The notes under the pieces are model-generated. The model was not told where the DNA came from, ran no database searches, and saw only the letters and a program-made list of their open reading frames with translations. The position numbers and the translations under genes were made by a program. A DNA stretch of 64,000 nucleotides from Calliphora vicina (taxonomy: Eukaryota; Arthropoda; Insecta; Diptera; Calliphoridae). Every line of letters starts with the position of its first letter. The first letter of the stretch is position 1. The stretch spans positions 98,327,302-98,391,301 of the forward strand of contig NC_088783.1 in the NCBI RefSeq assembly GCF_958450345.1, given 5' to 3'. Below, piece after piece: positions 36,037-47,965 of this stretch.

Positions 36037-37262
36037 GCAGTGATCTGAAGATAGTACATCTTCAGATCACTGCCCACTATTGTTACTTTATTGAGCCCCC
36101 GAGAAATTGTAACCCAGACTGGTAATTTTCGATTCAGGCACAATAATTAATTAAATCAAATATAAAAAATACCTCAGCATACATTGCTCGGAAAACATAC
36201 CGCTAAGAACACCAGAAAACATCGATCACTCTCTTATCAATTTCGATAAAAATCTGAAACTGGCTGCTCAACATGCTACCCAAAGCGCCCGACAAATCAG
36301 ATATAATGGAATTTATTCTTCATATGTCGAACGGCTCTTAAATGAAAAAAGAAGAGTTCAAGAGTGGCAATTGCACAGATCTCCCAACTTAAATCGAAGA
36401 TTGTATAAAAAGACTTAAAAAGCTCTTAGAATTTGGAAAAATGGTTGGTTGGATAAGAAATGATACTGAAAAAGGGAATCTGTTTGTTAATCATTTGAAA
36501 AAAGTATTTACACCGAACTCATCAAATGATGCAATTGAGTTGCGACCTGTTGTACCCCATTTTGGAGCAGCCGTACCCATACGTTTTTAGATTCGAAAGA
36601 TCGAAAAGGCTATTGTTGATTTAAACATCAAGAAAGCGCCTGGTATTGACAAAATTAGTGTCAAACAAATCTGAGTCAAAATTTATCCGCAAACCTATTG
36701 GAAAGCTATTTAACTGGTCGATATTTAAGGTTAAATAAGGAGACTTTTTAAGTACTCCGCAACCCATTGAAGGTCCTGGGATCCTTTTTTATATTTGATA
36801 TACTCCTCTGATGTGCCAACTAACAATCGCACTCATACATCAAAATTTGCTGATGATACTGCTATTCTAAGCTTTCATGAAAACCCTCAAGAGGCGTCTC
36901 GTTACTTACAAAACCACATATTTGAATTAGAAAAATGGTTAAAACAATAGTAAATTAAAATATTCATATCAATAACCAAACAATAATTCAACAATCGGAA
37001 GTTAAATACCTCGGAATACATCTCGACCGTCGTCTTACATGGAAAAGTCATATAGATGCAAAGTTGACTCAAATGAAATTGAAATCAATTCAAATTAATT
37101 GGCTCATTGGCAGAAACTCTACGCTTCGTTTAAATTGTAAACTTCTACTTTATAACATGATCATAAAACCGATATGGTGTTATGGCATACAGCTATGGGG
37201 TACGGCCTCAGCGTCAAATGTAGAAAAGATCCAAAGACGCCAAAACAAGTTTCTAAGAATGA
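36037..37262 (+). pseudogene. Jockey-clade retrotransposon, plus-strand decayed copy
   Basis: Starts within the endonuclease SSDH motif (36058), where a 16-bp perfect palindrome lies (36037-36073). It continues with QHATQSARQIRYNGIYSSYV, then IEKAIVDLNIKKAPGIDKIS, the RT catalytic block KFADDTAILSFHENPQEA (36842) and the C-terminal region 37000-37260 (KYLGIHLDRRLTWKSHIDAK, then YNMIIKPIWCYGIQLWGT). Stops, frameshifts and deletions are frequent. It ends abruptly at the junction with the minus-strand copy. Confidence 0.85.
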
Positions 37263-39231
37263 TCACAGGGGTAACTGGTATATAAGAATTTCAGTGTCAT
37301 CTGCAAAGGTGGAAATGGTTAATTCTTCGGACTCGGGCAAGTCTGAGGTGTATAATAAGTACAGGGTTGGTCCTAAAACACTTCCCTGAGGTACACCAGC
37401 ATTGATCGCATAGTCGCTTGTCACATAATCGCCGCATTTTATCCTAAACAAGCGATCCGATAGGTAAGACTCTAGTATTTTGTGAGTACTAGAAGGCAGT
37501 AGGCATTTAATCTTGTGTATTAGACCTTTATGCCATACCTTGTCAAAAGCCTGGGCAACATCTAGAAATATTGCCAGTACTTTTTTAGTTCGAAAGATTT
37601 TCGTATCTCTCCAGTTAGGCGGTTAACTTGCTCCATTGTTCCGTGATGTTTACGAAATCCGAATTGATGATCTGGGATAATGTTTTGAGTATTTAAGAAT
37701 GTTAAAATTTTCCCTTGGATTATTCTCTTAAATAGTTTAGACAAGCAAGGCAATAAGCTAATAGGTCTGTAGGATGATGCCAATGTCAAATCCTTTCCTG
37801 GCTTGGGTATCATTATAATTTGGGAGATTTTCCAATCATTCGATTGTCCTTTATGATCCTCTGAACATCTTCTATACTAACATTGATTAGTTCGGAGTCT
37901 GTTCCTATCCGAACAGATAAATCCCCCAATACAAAATTATTTGATGGGGGGTTTGGTTGGAACACATTACTTAAGTGTTCAGCGAAAACCACGGCTTTAT
38001 ACTTTGCACTACGTGCCCAGGTATCATCAGATTTTCTTATCGGACTTTGACCCTCTACCGTTGGCTTAATATTCTTAGCTGCCTTCCAAAGGGAGAAGTT
38101 TGTGTGCTTAGTACTGGTTAAACTTTCAATAAAGTTTCGATTTCTGCGATCCTCTTCAGACTGAAGGGCTCTTTTTAATTTATTGCTTGCAATGGGCAGC
38201 CTCTGCTTAACAGCAGGGGATCTGTTGTGTTGCCAATCTCTTCTACATCTCCTCTTTTCGAGGTGGAGTCTATTAATTTCTGCATTAGAAATACACATTT
38301 TAGGATTAGGAGGAATTTGGCACTTAGAGTGATCCAAGGCCGAAAAGATTAGAGACTTGAAGTCTCTGATACAATCATTGATATCTTCCTCACACTGTAT
38401 GTTACATTCAGTGTGGATGAGGCTGCTGATGTATTTTCTATATTTCAATCAATCAGTCTTGAATAATGAAGCTTCCGTATGAGACGATTGATATTGGCCG
38501 TAATAGTGTAGTATAACGGGAGAATGATCAGAAGATAGTTCATATGATATTTCTGCAGTAATAGAGTTTCTGTTTATATTCATTGATATGGCAAAATCTA
38601 TTAGATCAGTTATTTTTCTAGGATCAGAAGGCTAATAAGTGGGCTGACCCGGTGATATAAAATCTAAGCAATTTTTTCGATCAACTAGAGTAATGTACAG
38701 CTGTCTGCCTTTGGGATTCATTAATCTGGAACCCCAATATGTATTGGGGTTGTAGTCACCACAAGCCAGGAAACGATCTCCTAGTCTATTAAAAAATTCT
38801 TCAAAATGTTCCTTAATCACAGAAAATCGTGGGGGGCAATATATTGAGCTTAGAGTCAAATCTCCAACTCCACATTCTAAGCAAATGGATGTTGCTTGCA
38901 AATAGTTTTTGGACAATTTTTCTAGGGTATAATGTTTTATCCTATTTCTAATTAAAATACCAGTACCACCGTGTGCCTTACCATCAGGATGATTCGTGGG
39001 ATGAAATATAAAACCTGGAATATGAAAATTATATTTATTTGTTAAATGAGTCTCCGAGATTAATAATACATCTATATTGTTTTCGTTGATAAAGTGTGAC
39101 ACCTCAGCTTTGTGCTGGTTCAAGCCATTTGCGTTCCAGATACCAATTTTTAAAAAACACATTTTCTTGTTAAGAGTATTTGTATCATTGTATTGGTTCT
39201 GGGCTCTCAAAAGCTCTTGTATGATATACAT
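37263..39231 (-). pseudogene. Jockey-clade retrotransposon ORF2, minus-strand copy (endonuclease and RT)
   Basis: The endonuclease frame 39231-38632 has LKIGIWNANGLNQHKAEVSH, the catalytic ISETHLTNKYNF and CGDYNPNTYWGS. It breaks at 38632 just before the SSDHSP motif (readable in another frame near 38535). The next frame, 38448-37813, is the linker to the RT. A deletion then joins directly to MIPKPGKDLTLASSYRPISL, followed by QFGFRKHHGTMEQVNRLTGE. The RT catalytic blocks are LDVAQAFDKVWHKGL and STFADDTEILIY (37263-37560). The RT is cut after FADD. ORF1 is not present upstream, where a different repeat begins at 39270. Jockey elements insert by target-primed reverse transcription. This copy is inactive. 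Confidence 0.92.
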
Positions 39232-39269
39232 AAAATTGAGTAGTTAATGTTCTTCTTTCGATTGATTGA

Positions 39270-39440
39270 ATTTTGAAAACATTTTCCCCATGCTATTTAC
39301 AAATTTTCACATATACATTGCGTTTTAATCGGTTCAGTAGTTTCGGAGTTATAATAACAACTTCAAGCAAAAAATATATTTTTTATATGAAAAAATCAAT
39401 TTTTTTTGTTTTAAAAAATCATGAAAAATCGAAAACAGCA
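39270..39440 (-). repeat. Inverted fragment of the 23930-24120 repeat
   Basis: Contains cggttcagtagtttcggagt and aaaaaatcatgaaaaatcga, which mirror 24050-24080 and 23970-24000. It abuts the 5' edge of the Jockey copy. Confidence 0.6.
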
Positions 39441-39717
39441 GTCTTGGCGATGTCAATTGGCCGCCTCTGAGCTGCGATCAATTTAGACTTTTGTTTAGTC
39501 CCGTTACAGATCGGTGCTATGCGAATAATCTTGAACGATCCACAACATTAAGGCTAATATCATCCAAGCCATTCGTGCTCCAATATTTGTTATTTCTAAT
39601 ATACCAAAAGAAATTAAGTTTAGTTCATTTTATTTATTTTATAAAATGATACTTATTTTTGCATCACCCTGTGTATACTCGAATCTGGTAGTTATGACAT
39701 TTTCCTCCAATAATAAG

Positions 39718-40151
39718 TGTATTGGCGTACTTTCCAGTAAAAATTATCCAGTAACTTTAATTTAGAGCGTAAAATACATTTACTCTCAATCTAAAAAAAT
39801 ATCCAAAAAGTACGCGAACAACAATTTGTAAAAATAAGTTGTATTTTATTATAAATCAATTTAAAACGTTTGTTTTGTGTTATTTTACTTCTTTTCTTGT
39901 AAAGACTTGTAAATTGTGTTAATTTTCAACATTTTTGTTTACATTTGCAACAATTTGTTTTAAACATCTTTTTCATGTTGATATTTTTTACTGGACAAAA
40001 AATGTCCAGTAAAAAATATCATGTTCTCTATATACGAACTGTCACTTTTAACACTCTCTTGCTCTCTCGTTACAAATTTTTAAAAGTAAACGAACGGAAT
40101 CCAGTAACTTCCAGTGATATTTTGTACAAATTATCAAGTACGCGAACACAG
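39718..40151. repeat. Inverted-repeat element with central perfect hairpin
   Basis: Outer parts tgtattggcgtacttt (39718) and caagtacgcgaacaca (40136) are imperfectly inverted. The centre gatattttttactggacaa is mirrored by tgtccagtaaaaaatatc (39978-40020), a stem of about 18 bp. It is probably a MITE. There is no TSD evidence. Confidence 0.5.
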
Positions 40152-40499
40152 CTAATTTCTGTTAATCAGAAATATTTGGGATTGAAATGGTCAAAAACGA
40201 TCCAATCCAAAAACAATTTTAGAACAAAATGTCCGGTCGACTGAATTAATTAAATAATTGAAACATGATAGAGCCTAAACGAGGAGACGAGGAGAAATTG
40301 GTCATAAATAGTTACAGCTAATATCTAAGTTATGTGTCCAAAAATGATTTTGAATCGGTTAAAAATATGGATCACAATATATGAACAACTTTGTTCCGAC
40401 TTACCATTACAAATGTTTTGTTTCTGAATCCAGCAAGATGAAAAGGTGAATTGCCACAGATATTTTCTAGTAACAGATAATACAAACAGAATATACATA

Positions 40500-41950
40500 C
40501 AGTAGCGAGCATAAAAAATGCAACGCTATGCAATGTGATTTTCAACAGCACTGATTTTTCTCAAAAAGGTATCCAATTGTCCACATCTGCTGATTTTATA
40601 TTCTTATTGATCATAGGCAATTATTGTATGTAATTTTTTCCAATATTTTTTTATTTTTAAATGCAAATTCAAGGAAATTTACTTGATTTTTAAAATTTTG
40701 AAAAAAATAATTATAAAAAATTGCTAAAAACTATAAAACTGTTACAATACAGTAATTTACTGTTAATACTAATAAATTCAAGGATATGAAATCTACAAAG
40801 AATAACAGAGTTAACGAATGATGCATTTTCTGTTATATGGTGATTTTTTCGAAAACCAAGAAAATTTTAAGATTTTTTATTTATTTCTTTACCAATTTAA
40901 AATCTTGCGGATATTCTCTATGAAAAGGAAGTCAAATACTTGTGGTGGTGTGCCTAAAACTGAGTGTATAAGAGGTCAAGATCAAAAGGATATGACTAGT
41001 TAATGTTAGAAGGGCGTTGAAATTTAATGCTAAAATAATATTTTCACAATCATGTAGTCTTTTAAAATTACAAATAATAAAATCATATTCAAATATCCAT
41101 ATATTTTGGTAAGTAAGCTAATTCCAAAACAGCGGAAGACAACTGTAAATAATATTAAATTTGACACTGTTCCTATTTCATAGAATTCTATATTTAGCTT
41201 ACGTGAGTACTAAGCTATCGCAATTTTTTACTATTTTAATTTAATATTTAAGGGAATATCTGTGACCAGACGGCCTGAGTAACAGATCGAAACTATCAGA
41301 CACGAATAAATTAAAATTACGTTAATTGACCTTTCATATCATACGACTGCACCATTTTAAGCATAAAGGACCTGCTTCGAAAAGCACAGGCGCTAAATTT
41401 ATTTTTGTAAATAATATATGGTTTATTGAATTGGTTTCTCTTTACTATATTTGCATCATTAAATTATCTTTTGGAGGTTGCAATAGTCATAAATTTCCAC
41501 ATGTGTTCGTTTGGGTAGCATCATATATATGATGTCACCTTCCATGGATCAGGTAACACAGCCTTGATTACTTCAATATCTAACATTTTAGTTTTATTTC
41601 AATAAAATCCAATCCAAAACTAGCCATCAAAATTATTTCGGCACTCCAATCATAACACAATTCTTAATTATATCTCAATTTTTATAACAGAATAGGAGTA
41701 TGGCGTTTTTTGTATAAAATGTTTATCCTTTTGAATTTGAATGTCCTTAAATTTGTTTGTATTAATAGTAAATGATGGTAATGCAACATTGTTATAGTTT
41801 TTAGCAATTTTTTATAATTATTTTTTTTCAAAATTTTAAAAATTAAGTAAATTTCCGTTGAGTTGCATTTTTTTTGCTCGCACAATTTTAGCACTGTTTT
41901 TACTAAAAATTTTATATTGCATGGCGTTGCATTTTTTATGCTCGCTACTG
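40500..41950. mobile_element. Tc1-type element with long inverted repeats (1,451 bp, TA target)
   Basis: The 34-nt ends start cagtagcgagcataaaaaat, with one mismatch between sides, and are flanked by TA (40498-40499, 41951-41952). Inverted similarity resumes internally (40670-40745 against 41785-41865). The right arm has a second inner copy of the end motif (gcgagcaaaaaaaatgcaac, mirrored at 41860-41884), an IR/DR arrangement as in several Tc1-like transposons. The interior 40790-41640 has only weak transposase-like scraps (for example KRKSNTCGGVPKTE and GCNSHKFPHVFVW) and no intact frame. Confidence 0.88.
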
Positions 41951-42819
41951 TACATAGCGGTACATAGAATTAAATTTTCGGTCGTTACCGTTTTTAAAAT
42001 CGTTCTCTAGTTATGAAAAACATGTGGAGCAACCTCAATTTGAAATAAAATTATTCATAGTACTTTACATCTACCAAAGTGCTAGTAGTAGGCTTTTTCT
42101 ATATCCAAGGATATTGTAGAATTTAATGTGGTTTTCATTATTTAAGTCAAAGAACTTTACGAAATTTTCGCAGTCCCGAATTCTAACAATCAAAATTGAC
42201 AAATTAGATGTATATTTTCATTTTTAAAATAAATACTTAAAACAATACTTTTGCAATTGTATTGTTACATTCATACACATTCGAATCTAAGCATTATTAG
42301 GAGTATGAACAAAAAAATATTTATTTCTATAAAATTTGTTTACATATTGTATTTGTATGAGTATTGGAGTATAAAACGATTGTGTATGTGTACCAAAAGT
42401 ACAACAAAAACAAAACTAAAATTTATACACTCTCCGAAATATTTATAAGACCAACATTGTTTTTATCATAGCTCGGGATCAATTGCCGCAATCATGAAAA
42501 TTATTTTTTTAATGGGAAAAAACTTTTCTAATATGAAACAATTGGGTCTCATTGGATTAAAAAATTACGTTTCACTAAAACGAAATATTTGTAATACCAA
42601 CCAAATAGAGTTCTTCTACAAATTTAAAACAAATTCCAAAGATTTTCTTTCTTATTATTAACAATGAATATATGTCGCTATATTTACCGACTATCTCAAT
42701 TCTCTAAACCTAATATGTCCTTAATGTATATATATTATTTAAATGACCAACATGGCTTTTGAAAATAATTCCAAACCTATTATTTAATTCTTAAAATAAA
42801 AAAAAAATTTGAAAAAAAG

Positions 42820-43098
42820 ACAATAGTCTGTGGTGATCACTCCCACCAAGTATCGATTTTTATATGACAAATTTAAAATCACTCATAGTTTGTTAATAAG
42901 AGGTACTATATAAATAAGCACACTAATCTGTGATCACTCTTATTTCCCACCAAATATCGATTTTTTTATGAAAAATCATCATAAGTTCGTTAATAACTGA
43001 AAAATATTAAATCACCCATTAAAAAGACGCCCTAGATGAAAAAAGGACAATAATCTGTGATCACTCTTATTTCACACCAAATATAGATTTTTATATTA
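42820..43098. repeat. Three diverged tandem units of about 85-120 bp
   Basis: The words aatctgtgatcactcttatt and caccaaatatcgattttt occur three times with variation (starting near 42822, 42925 and 43048). Confidence 0.75.
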
Positions 43099-43101
43099 TA
43101 T

Positions 43102-43404
43102 CACTGTGTGTAATTTTTTAAGTCATCGAAATATAACCATATACGGACACCAGTACATGATAAAAGACAAAAGTTTTTTGCGATTTTGATCTTGAAGATG
43201 AAGTTTTTTTGATTTTATACATATGTTCACAATTTATCACTTTTTTGCAAAAATGACACCGAGGCCCCAAATATTTGGGGGCCTATAAAAAAAGTGTATG
43301 ACTTTGGGTAAAACTGGGAGATACGGGTCTTTTTTTTGTCTTTTATCAGGTAGTGGTGTCCGTATATGGTTATATTTCCATGACTAAAAAAATTACACAC
43401 AGTG
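43102..43404. mobile_element. MITE with 70-nt inverted repeats (303 bp)
   Basis: cactgtgtgtaattttttaa with following aaccatatacggacacca (43102-43165) is mirrored at 43345-43404 (ggtgtccgtatatggttata, then aattacacacagtg). TA lies at the right edge and one base outside the left edge. Not coding. Confidence 0.8.
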
Positions 43405-44633
43405 TATTTGAACTATTTTACGGAATAATGTCGGTAATTTTAAGAATAAATTAGTCTCACATAATGAAAACTATCTTTAAATATAGCATAATATTCTGTT
43501 TATTAAAAATAAAAAAACAATCTTTGGTATTTTTTATAAATTATTTTTATATTTTTTTAACATTTCAATCAACTGTACATGGAGCCCTTAGCGCCAAATT
43601 ATCCTAAGCGACAAAACACTAATTTTACAGGAGAAGATTTTCTATGATTATTTTGAAATTTATTCATAGAATTAAAGATGTTTTGATGCGATATAATATA
43701 ATTTCGTTCAAGCTATTTGTCTATTTTTCAAAAATATTTATAACTTTTGATAAATTTCAAAAATTCATGGAATACTTTATTGAAAAATATGTCAAAAAAT
43801 GTTTTTTATTGAATTTTTGCATAGATAAAAATTTTTCGAATTTGAGAATTTTTGCCCTAAAGTTTTATTTTACATAAAAAATAGGCGTTTTTTGAAAGAA
43901 CCTGGTCTCCTCGGTAACAACAATTTTGAAATTTGTTTTCCTTTAAAATATATTATGAAAACTTAGCTTTCAGAAAGTAGAAAATTTAAAAAGAAAAAAA
44001 TCGCCCTTTTAAAATTTTTTAAATTCAAATGCATATAACTTTGGCCTTAGTCATTATTTTTAAACAATTCTTTTACTATTTGACACATACATGTGTTGTT
44101 AATCCAATAAAAGAAAACTGGAGAATATTTGGATACGCTGTTATCAAAAAACTGGAGTAGGGTGGTTAAAAATGTTGAAAATTTAATTTTCAAATGCGAA
44201 TATCTCCTAAGCTATAAGAGATAATTGTTAGCTACGATGAGGTTTTTTGTAGTGATGAGAAGTGATGGTAAAGCCCCTGGTGGGCCCATGAGGTCCACGT
44301 TCAAAATTTAAACTCGACAACACTTCTTCTTTGCGCATGTGAAATTTCATTCAAACCAATCTAACCATTTAAAAGTTATAGATTTATTTCCCTCATTTTT
44401 TCTATATCACGATCAAATTACGATAAAATCTTACCCCCTGTATTTTTTAAGTTATTAACAAATTTGATATTCTGAGAACGCTAAAACATACTCGGTCCAT
44501 AAAATTTTAATTTCTGCAATAAATTTTTTTTTAAAAATGTCGCTTATGATAATTTGGCGTTAACGGCTCGATACATGTCAAAATATTTTGTGACAAAAAC
44601 AATTCTTGTCTTATAAATATTTCGGGGAGTGTA

Positions 44634-45884
44634 TAAACATACTCGAATACAAACTTTAAAGTACTTTTCCGGCTATATGTATCTGTTTGCCATGAACATT
44701 AGTACGGCCCTTCGTTCTAAATAGATAATTTTTCAAAAATTATATTTTCAATAGGTCCAGTGTTGTTTTTGAATTTAAAACTAATTGATGATGGAGAACT
44801 CGGAACTACATGAATAATAGAAACTTATAGGAAACCGACTAACAATATTGGGCAGGTCTATTGTATATTACTACATAGTACATACATTAATACTTATACA
44901 GAGTTTATATTTGTGTATGTATTGTACACACAAACATTTACATACATAGAACTCCATTATATATGCATGTACATATGTACAATACTATATAGTGGTGTAT
45001 GTCTGTGTGTGTGTGTGTATAAGTGAGTGTATATATTTGAATTCTTATCAATATTACACACTATGAAACATGGAATTTTTAATGTATTTTCCCAATGAAA
45101 ATGCATTGTACTCGTATATTGTATTGTGTTGTATTGTATTGTATTTTGTTGGTGAACAAAGAAAACAAAAAAAATAAAAAAAATACAAAAAAAAAAAAGA
45201 ATTGTATATCAACAAAGATTTGATTCAATTCTAAGCGAACATATTAACAGAATTTTTTGCAGGCACTCCAGCCAACCACAGAACAGATTCAAATGATTTT
45301 CGAAATACTAACCAGGGGTTGCAAATTCCTGCGACGGCGTACTGCTACCCATCAGATACATAAATAAAGGTTCATTTCAAATAGATAGAGCCAAGGGTGA
45401 AACCAATAAAAGCCTTTCTAAATTTGGGATTGGTTTATAATTGAAGAGCTCCACTTTAACGACATTATGTATTATTTCTTATTGTTAATTTTTTGTTTTT
45501 GTTTTATTCTCGTTGCTGCTGTTGTTTTGTTTTACAATTTCATTTCCATTTTATCCTGCCGTTGTTGTTGTTGTTTCTTTTTTTGCATATAAATGAACGA
45601 ACGATTGTCTAACTGAAACTACAGAGAGCCTTGTACACCCACACGAACGCACGCACTCAATTGATTGTACATACAAACATTCAAATGTACATATATAGTA
45701 TATATGTATACGTATACGTATGTATCTGTATTATATTTAAATATGTAAATACGATTTTAAAGTACAAATCCTAATTAATATAAGTATGTATATGTATGTA
45801 CATTTATGTTTTAGGTTATTTAACTTGTTATACATTGTTTAATACAGATTTTTTTTTATAAAATATAGGTATTATTCAATTGGG
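44634..45884. other. Intron sequence with microsatellites
   Basis: tatgtac-type runs lie at 44900-45000 and 45670-45810, (TG)n at 45003-45018 and ttgtattg repeats at 45115-45145. Apart from the candidate exon at 45264-45363, no element is supported. Confidence 0.45.
45264..45363 (+). other. Candidate cryptic terminal exon in the acj6 intron
   Basis: Unlike its surroundings, this piece is GC-richer. It follows a consensus acceptor (cagaattttttgcag, AG 45262-45263) and is followed by aataaag at 45363. Joined in phase 1 it stays open for about 32 codons (ending ATAYCYPSDT-stop). In the phase 0 left by the POU-IV exon it is open for 34 codons (ALQPTTEQIQMIFEILTRGC...). Either would give a POU-less truncated product. 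No family match is recognised. It could equally be the edge of an unknown transposon. Confidence 0.25.
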
Positions 45885-46490
45885 GATCGGGAATTCCCGG
45901 CCTAGAACTCCATGGATTTCCCGGAAAATAATTATCAGGAATTCCCGGAAAATGTAAAATTAACGTAGTTTTAAAATTGTTTGGCAAAAGCATAGAGATT
46001 TTACAATTATGTAACTTTTTATATCAATAATAAATTAGCATTACAAAGCATTACTTACAAAGAATAAACTAAATTATAAACGCAAACATTTATGAGTTCT
46101 TCACCATTTAAAGAAAACCCGTGTACACATTTTTTATGTAATTCAATTAGTAGTTTTCGCTTAATTGACTTTCCAAAAAGTCTCAGATACTCTGTCATTG
46201 ATTCACCGACGCAATTAAAGATAGCATTATACAGTTCATCAGCGTTGAATATTTCTTATGGCTCATATTTTGAAAGCTAATTCGGAAAAACTGTTTCAAA
46301 AAGGTATTTGCAGCATCAAAGTCTGCGGTGATTTTTTTTGTTTTGCCTATAATATGCGTGAAATCACAGCACACTTATATACTTACAACTTTTTGGGCAA
46401 AAGTGAGAAAGATATTTGTGAATTATTATTGAGAATCCCACAATTCCCAAAAAACTTTTCAAAATTCCCAAAAATGGTATTTTAGATTTT
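45885..46490 (-). mobile_element. Probable hAT-like remnant with TTCCCGG subterminal motifs
   Basis: The left side has gatcgggaattcccggcc and aggaattcccggaaaa (45895-45955). The right side has gagaatcccacaattcccaa (46433). Similar motifs border the hAT remnant at 61020-61600. The minus strand carries coding debris (next entry). Bounds are approximate. Confidence 0.5.
46055..46255 (-). pseudogene. Unassigned 66-codon minus-strand frame (transposase debris?)
   Basis: Read from 46255 to the stop at 46055-46057. The frame contains NADELYNAIFNCVGESMTEY, then LRLFGKSIKRKLLIELHKKC and VHGFSLNGEELINVCVYNLV. Composition is protein-like (mixed charged and hydrophobic residues), unlike the low-complexity chance frames nearby. 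Upstream it is broken by a stop, but coding-like sequence continues in another frame (FDAANTFLKQFFRISFQNMS). I do not recognise the family. hAT origin is suggested only by the flanking motifs. A plus-strand frame over the same bases is taken as its shadow. Confidence 0.4.
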
Positions 46491-46814
46491 TTACTATGTT
46501 GACTGTGCAAAAGTCCGTTCTATAAATTGCCATTGCATGATATTTAAGAACATATTGGGGCATGCAAGAATGGTTTTAATTTTTTAAAAGCTGCTATGCG
46601 ATTACAAAAAAAAAATAGGTCTAATTGGGAAGGCTCTGAAACTCGCAGTTATACATATTTTGAAATTATTTTACTTTTATAGTACTTCTCAAAATGTTAC
46701 CCTTGCGAAAAGTATAAACAGATTATTTATTTTGTTTTTCTTTATAACTAAACTTTAAGCAAGTACTTTAACAACTTTTTTTAATTTTAATACACATAAC
46801 TTTTGACTTATGGT

Positions 46815-46880
46815 ACGGTCAGATTAGGCCAACATTTGACTCAAATTGTCAAATATTTATTTGTCGTAATCTGACCATCA
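46815..46880. repeat. Short hairpin (ggtcagatta / taatctgacc)
   Basis: ggtcagattaggccaacatt faces cgtaatctgacc about 60 nt downstream. It is probably a small foldback or the edge of the next element. Confidence 0.5.
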
Positions 46881-46987
46881 AAATAATTTCGAGAGGCAAA
46901 CAAGAAAACAGCTGATTTTAGACAAACCAAATTTCATTAAGTATCTAATTTTATTTGCATTATATGGGGTTAATACATTATCTAAAT

Positions 46988-47205
46988 GTACGGTCACACA
47001 TGGCAAATATGGCAAATGCTCAAAAAGCGTAATCACTTTTTTAGCACAAAATTCTTTGACGTGTTTACTCATACAAGTGTTTTGTAACATCTTTTGAAAT
47101 ATCTTAAGTAAAAGGAGTTTTTGACAATAAATAAAAGAATTTAAACATATTTTATTTAGCGGTTACGTCTTTTTCGTCAAATTTATGCCATGTGATACCC
47201 TACCT
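46988..47205. mobile_element. TIR element related to 31911-32190
   Basis: gtacggtcacacatggcaaa and gcgtaatcacttttttagc (46988-47045) face ggttacgtctttttcgtc and atttatgccatgtgata (47161-47197). The same end words occur in the 31985-32180 element. There is no coding frame. Confidence 0.6.
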
Positions 47206-47239
47206 TAAGTGATTAGCAAATGCCTCGGCTATTCTGTTG

Positions 47240-47965
47240 TATTTGTGGCCCATTGGACGATCCCACCAAATTTCAGCCAACATCCTAAAAATGAAAGAAA
47301 GTGATTCAGACAAAGCTAAAAGACTCTCGAAATTACAATTTTCTTTGTAATGTGGGTACTACACCCTCTGTTACGATATCGCCCATTTTTTGCTAAACTT
47401 CGTACAGTGGTAGTAATCTTAGCCACGTTCAGAATTATTGTTCTTCAAATATTCGAATATAACTAATACAATCCAGCACATTTTTAGCCATCTATATAAC
47501 TGTGGTAACGAAACAAATGCTTCAAAGTTCTACGAATTTATCTAATACAGTTCATCAGATATTCGATAATATGTCCAGTTCTATGTCACAGACACATTAT
47601 GTAAAATTATAAAAAGATGTTTCGGACAAAGTTTGTAGAATCTTGCAATTTTAGTTACCCAGATATTCAAAATTGACTAAGTACTTTGTATGGAAGGGCC
47701 CATACCCACTGTTCCTATACCAGCCATTTTTAGCTAAACAATGATGAGAAATTAATTCATACAAAGTTTAAATACTTTTACGGTTACAGTTCTCCAAATA
47801 TATAAAATTTATTATTTACTTTCAAATGGTCGAATTTTCAAACAATTTTTGTAAAATGATAAGTGAGCTATTCGGACAAAGTTTGGTGAATATTGTAATT
47901 ATGGTTCTCGAGTTGTTTAGAAATAACTATTTACTTTGTTTGGTAAATGACTCATCCCCTGTTCC
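47240..47965 (+). repeat. Diverged tandem repeat array (same family as 18420-19200)
   Basis: About four units with actttgtatggaagggccca-type starts, cccatttttagctaaac centres and aaagtttgtagaat / gttctccaaatat ends. It continues, after the elements at 48200-49674, as 50290-50720. Confidence 0.65.

Larger units (their letters stand above)
42428..44631. mobile_element. 2.2 kb TIR element with TA target site
   Basis: Termini cactctccgaaatatttata and its mirror tataaatatttcggggagtg are flanked by TA (42426-42427, 44632-44633). The inverted match extends about 45 nt. A second inner inverted pair, gcgccaaattatcctaagcg (43591) and cgcttatgataatttggcg (44542), lies 1 kb apart. There is no coding frame with a domain signal. 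It contains the tandem repeats at 42820-43095 and the MITE 43102-43404. It is probably a non-autonomous Tc1/mariner-type element enlarged by nested insertions. Confidence 0.8.

Noticed and set aside
36037..36073. Perfect 16-bp hairpin as a terminator
   Set aside because: It lies at the start of a Jockey fragment in eukaryotic intron DNA; a bacterial-type terminator makes no sense here.
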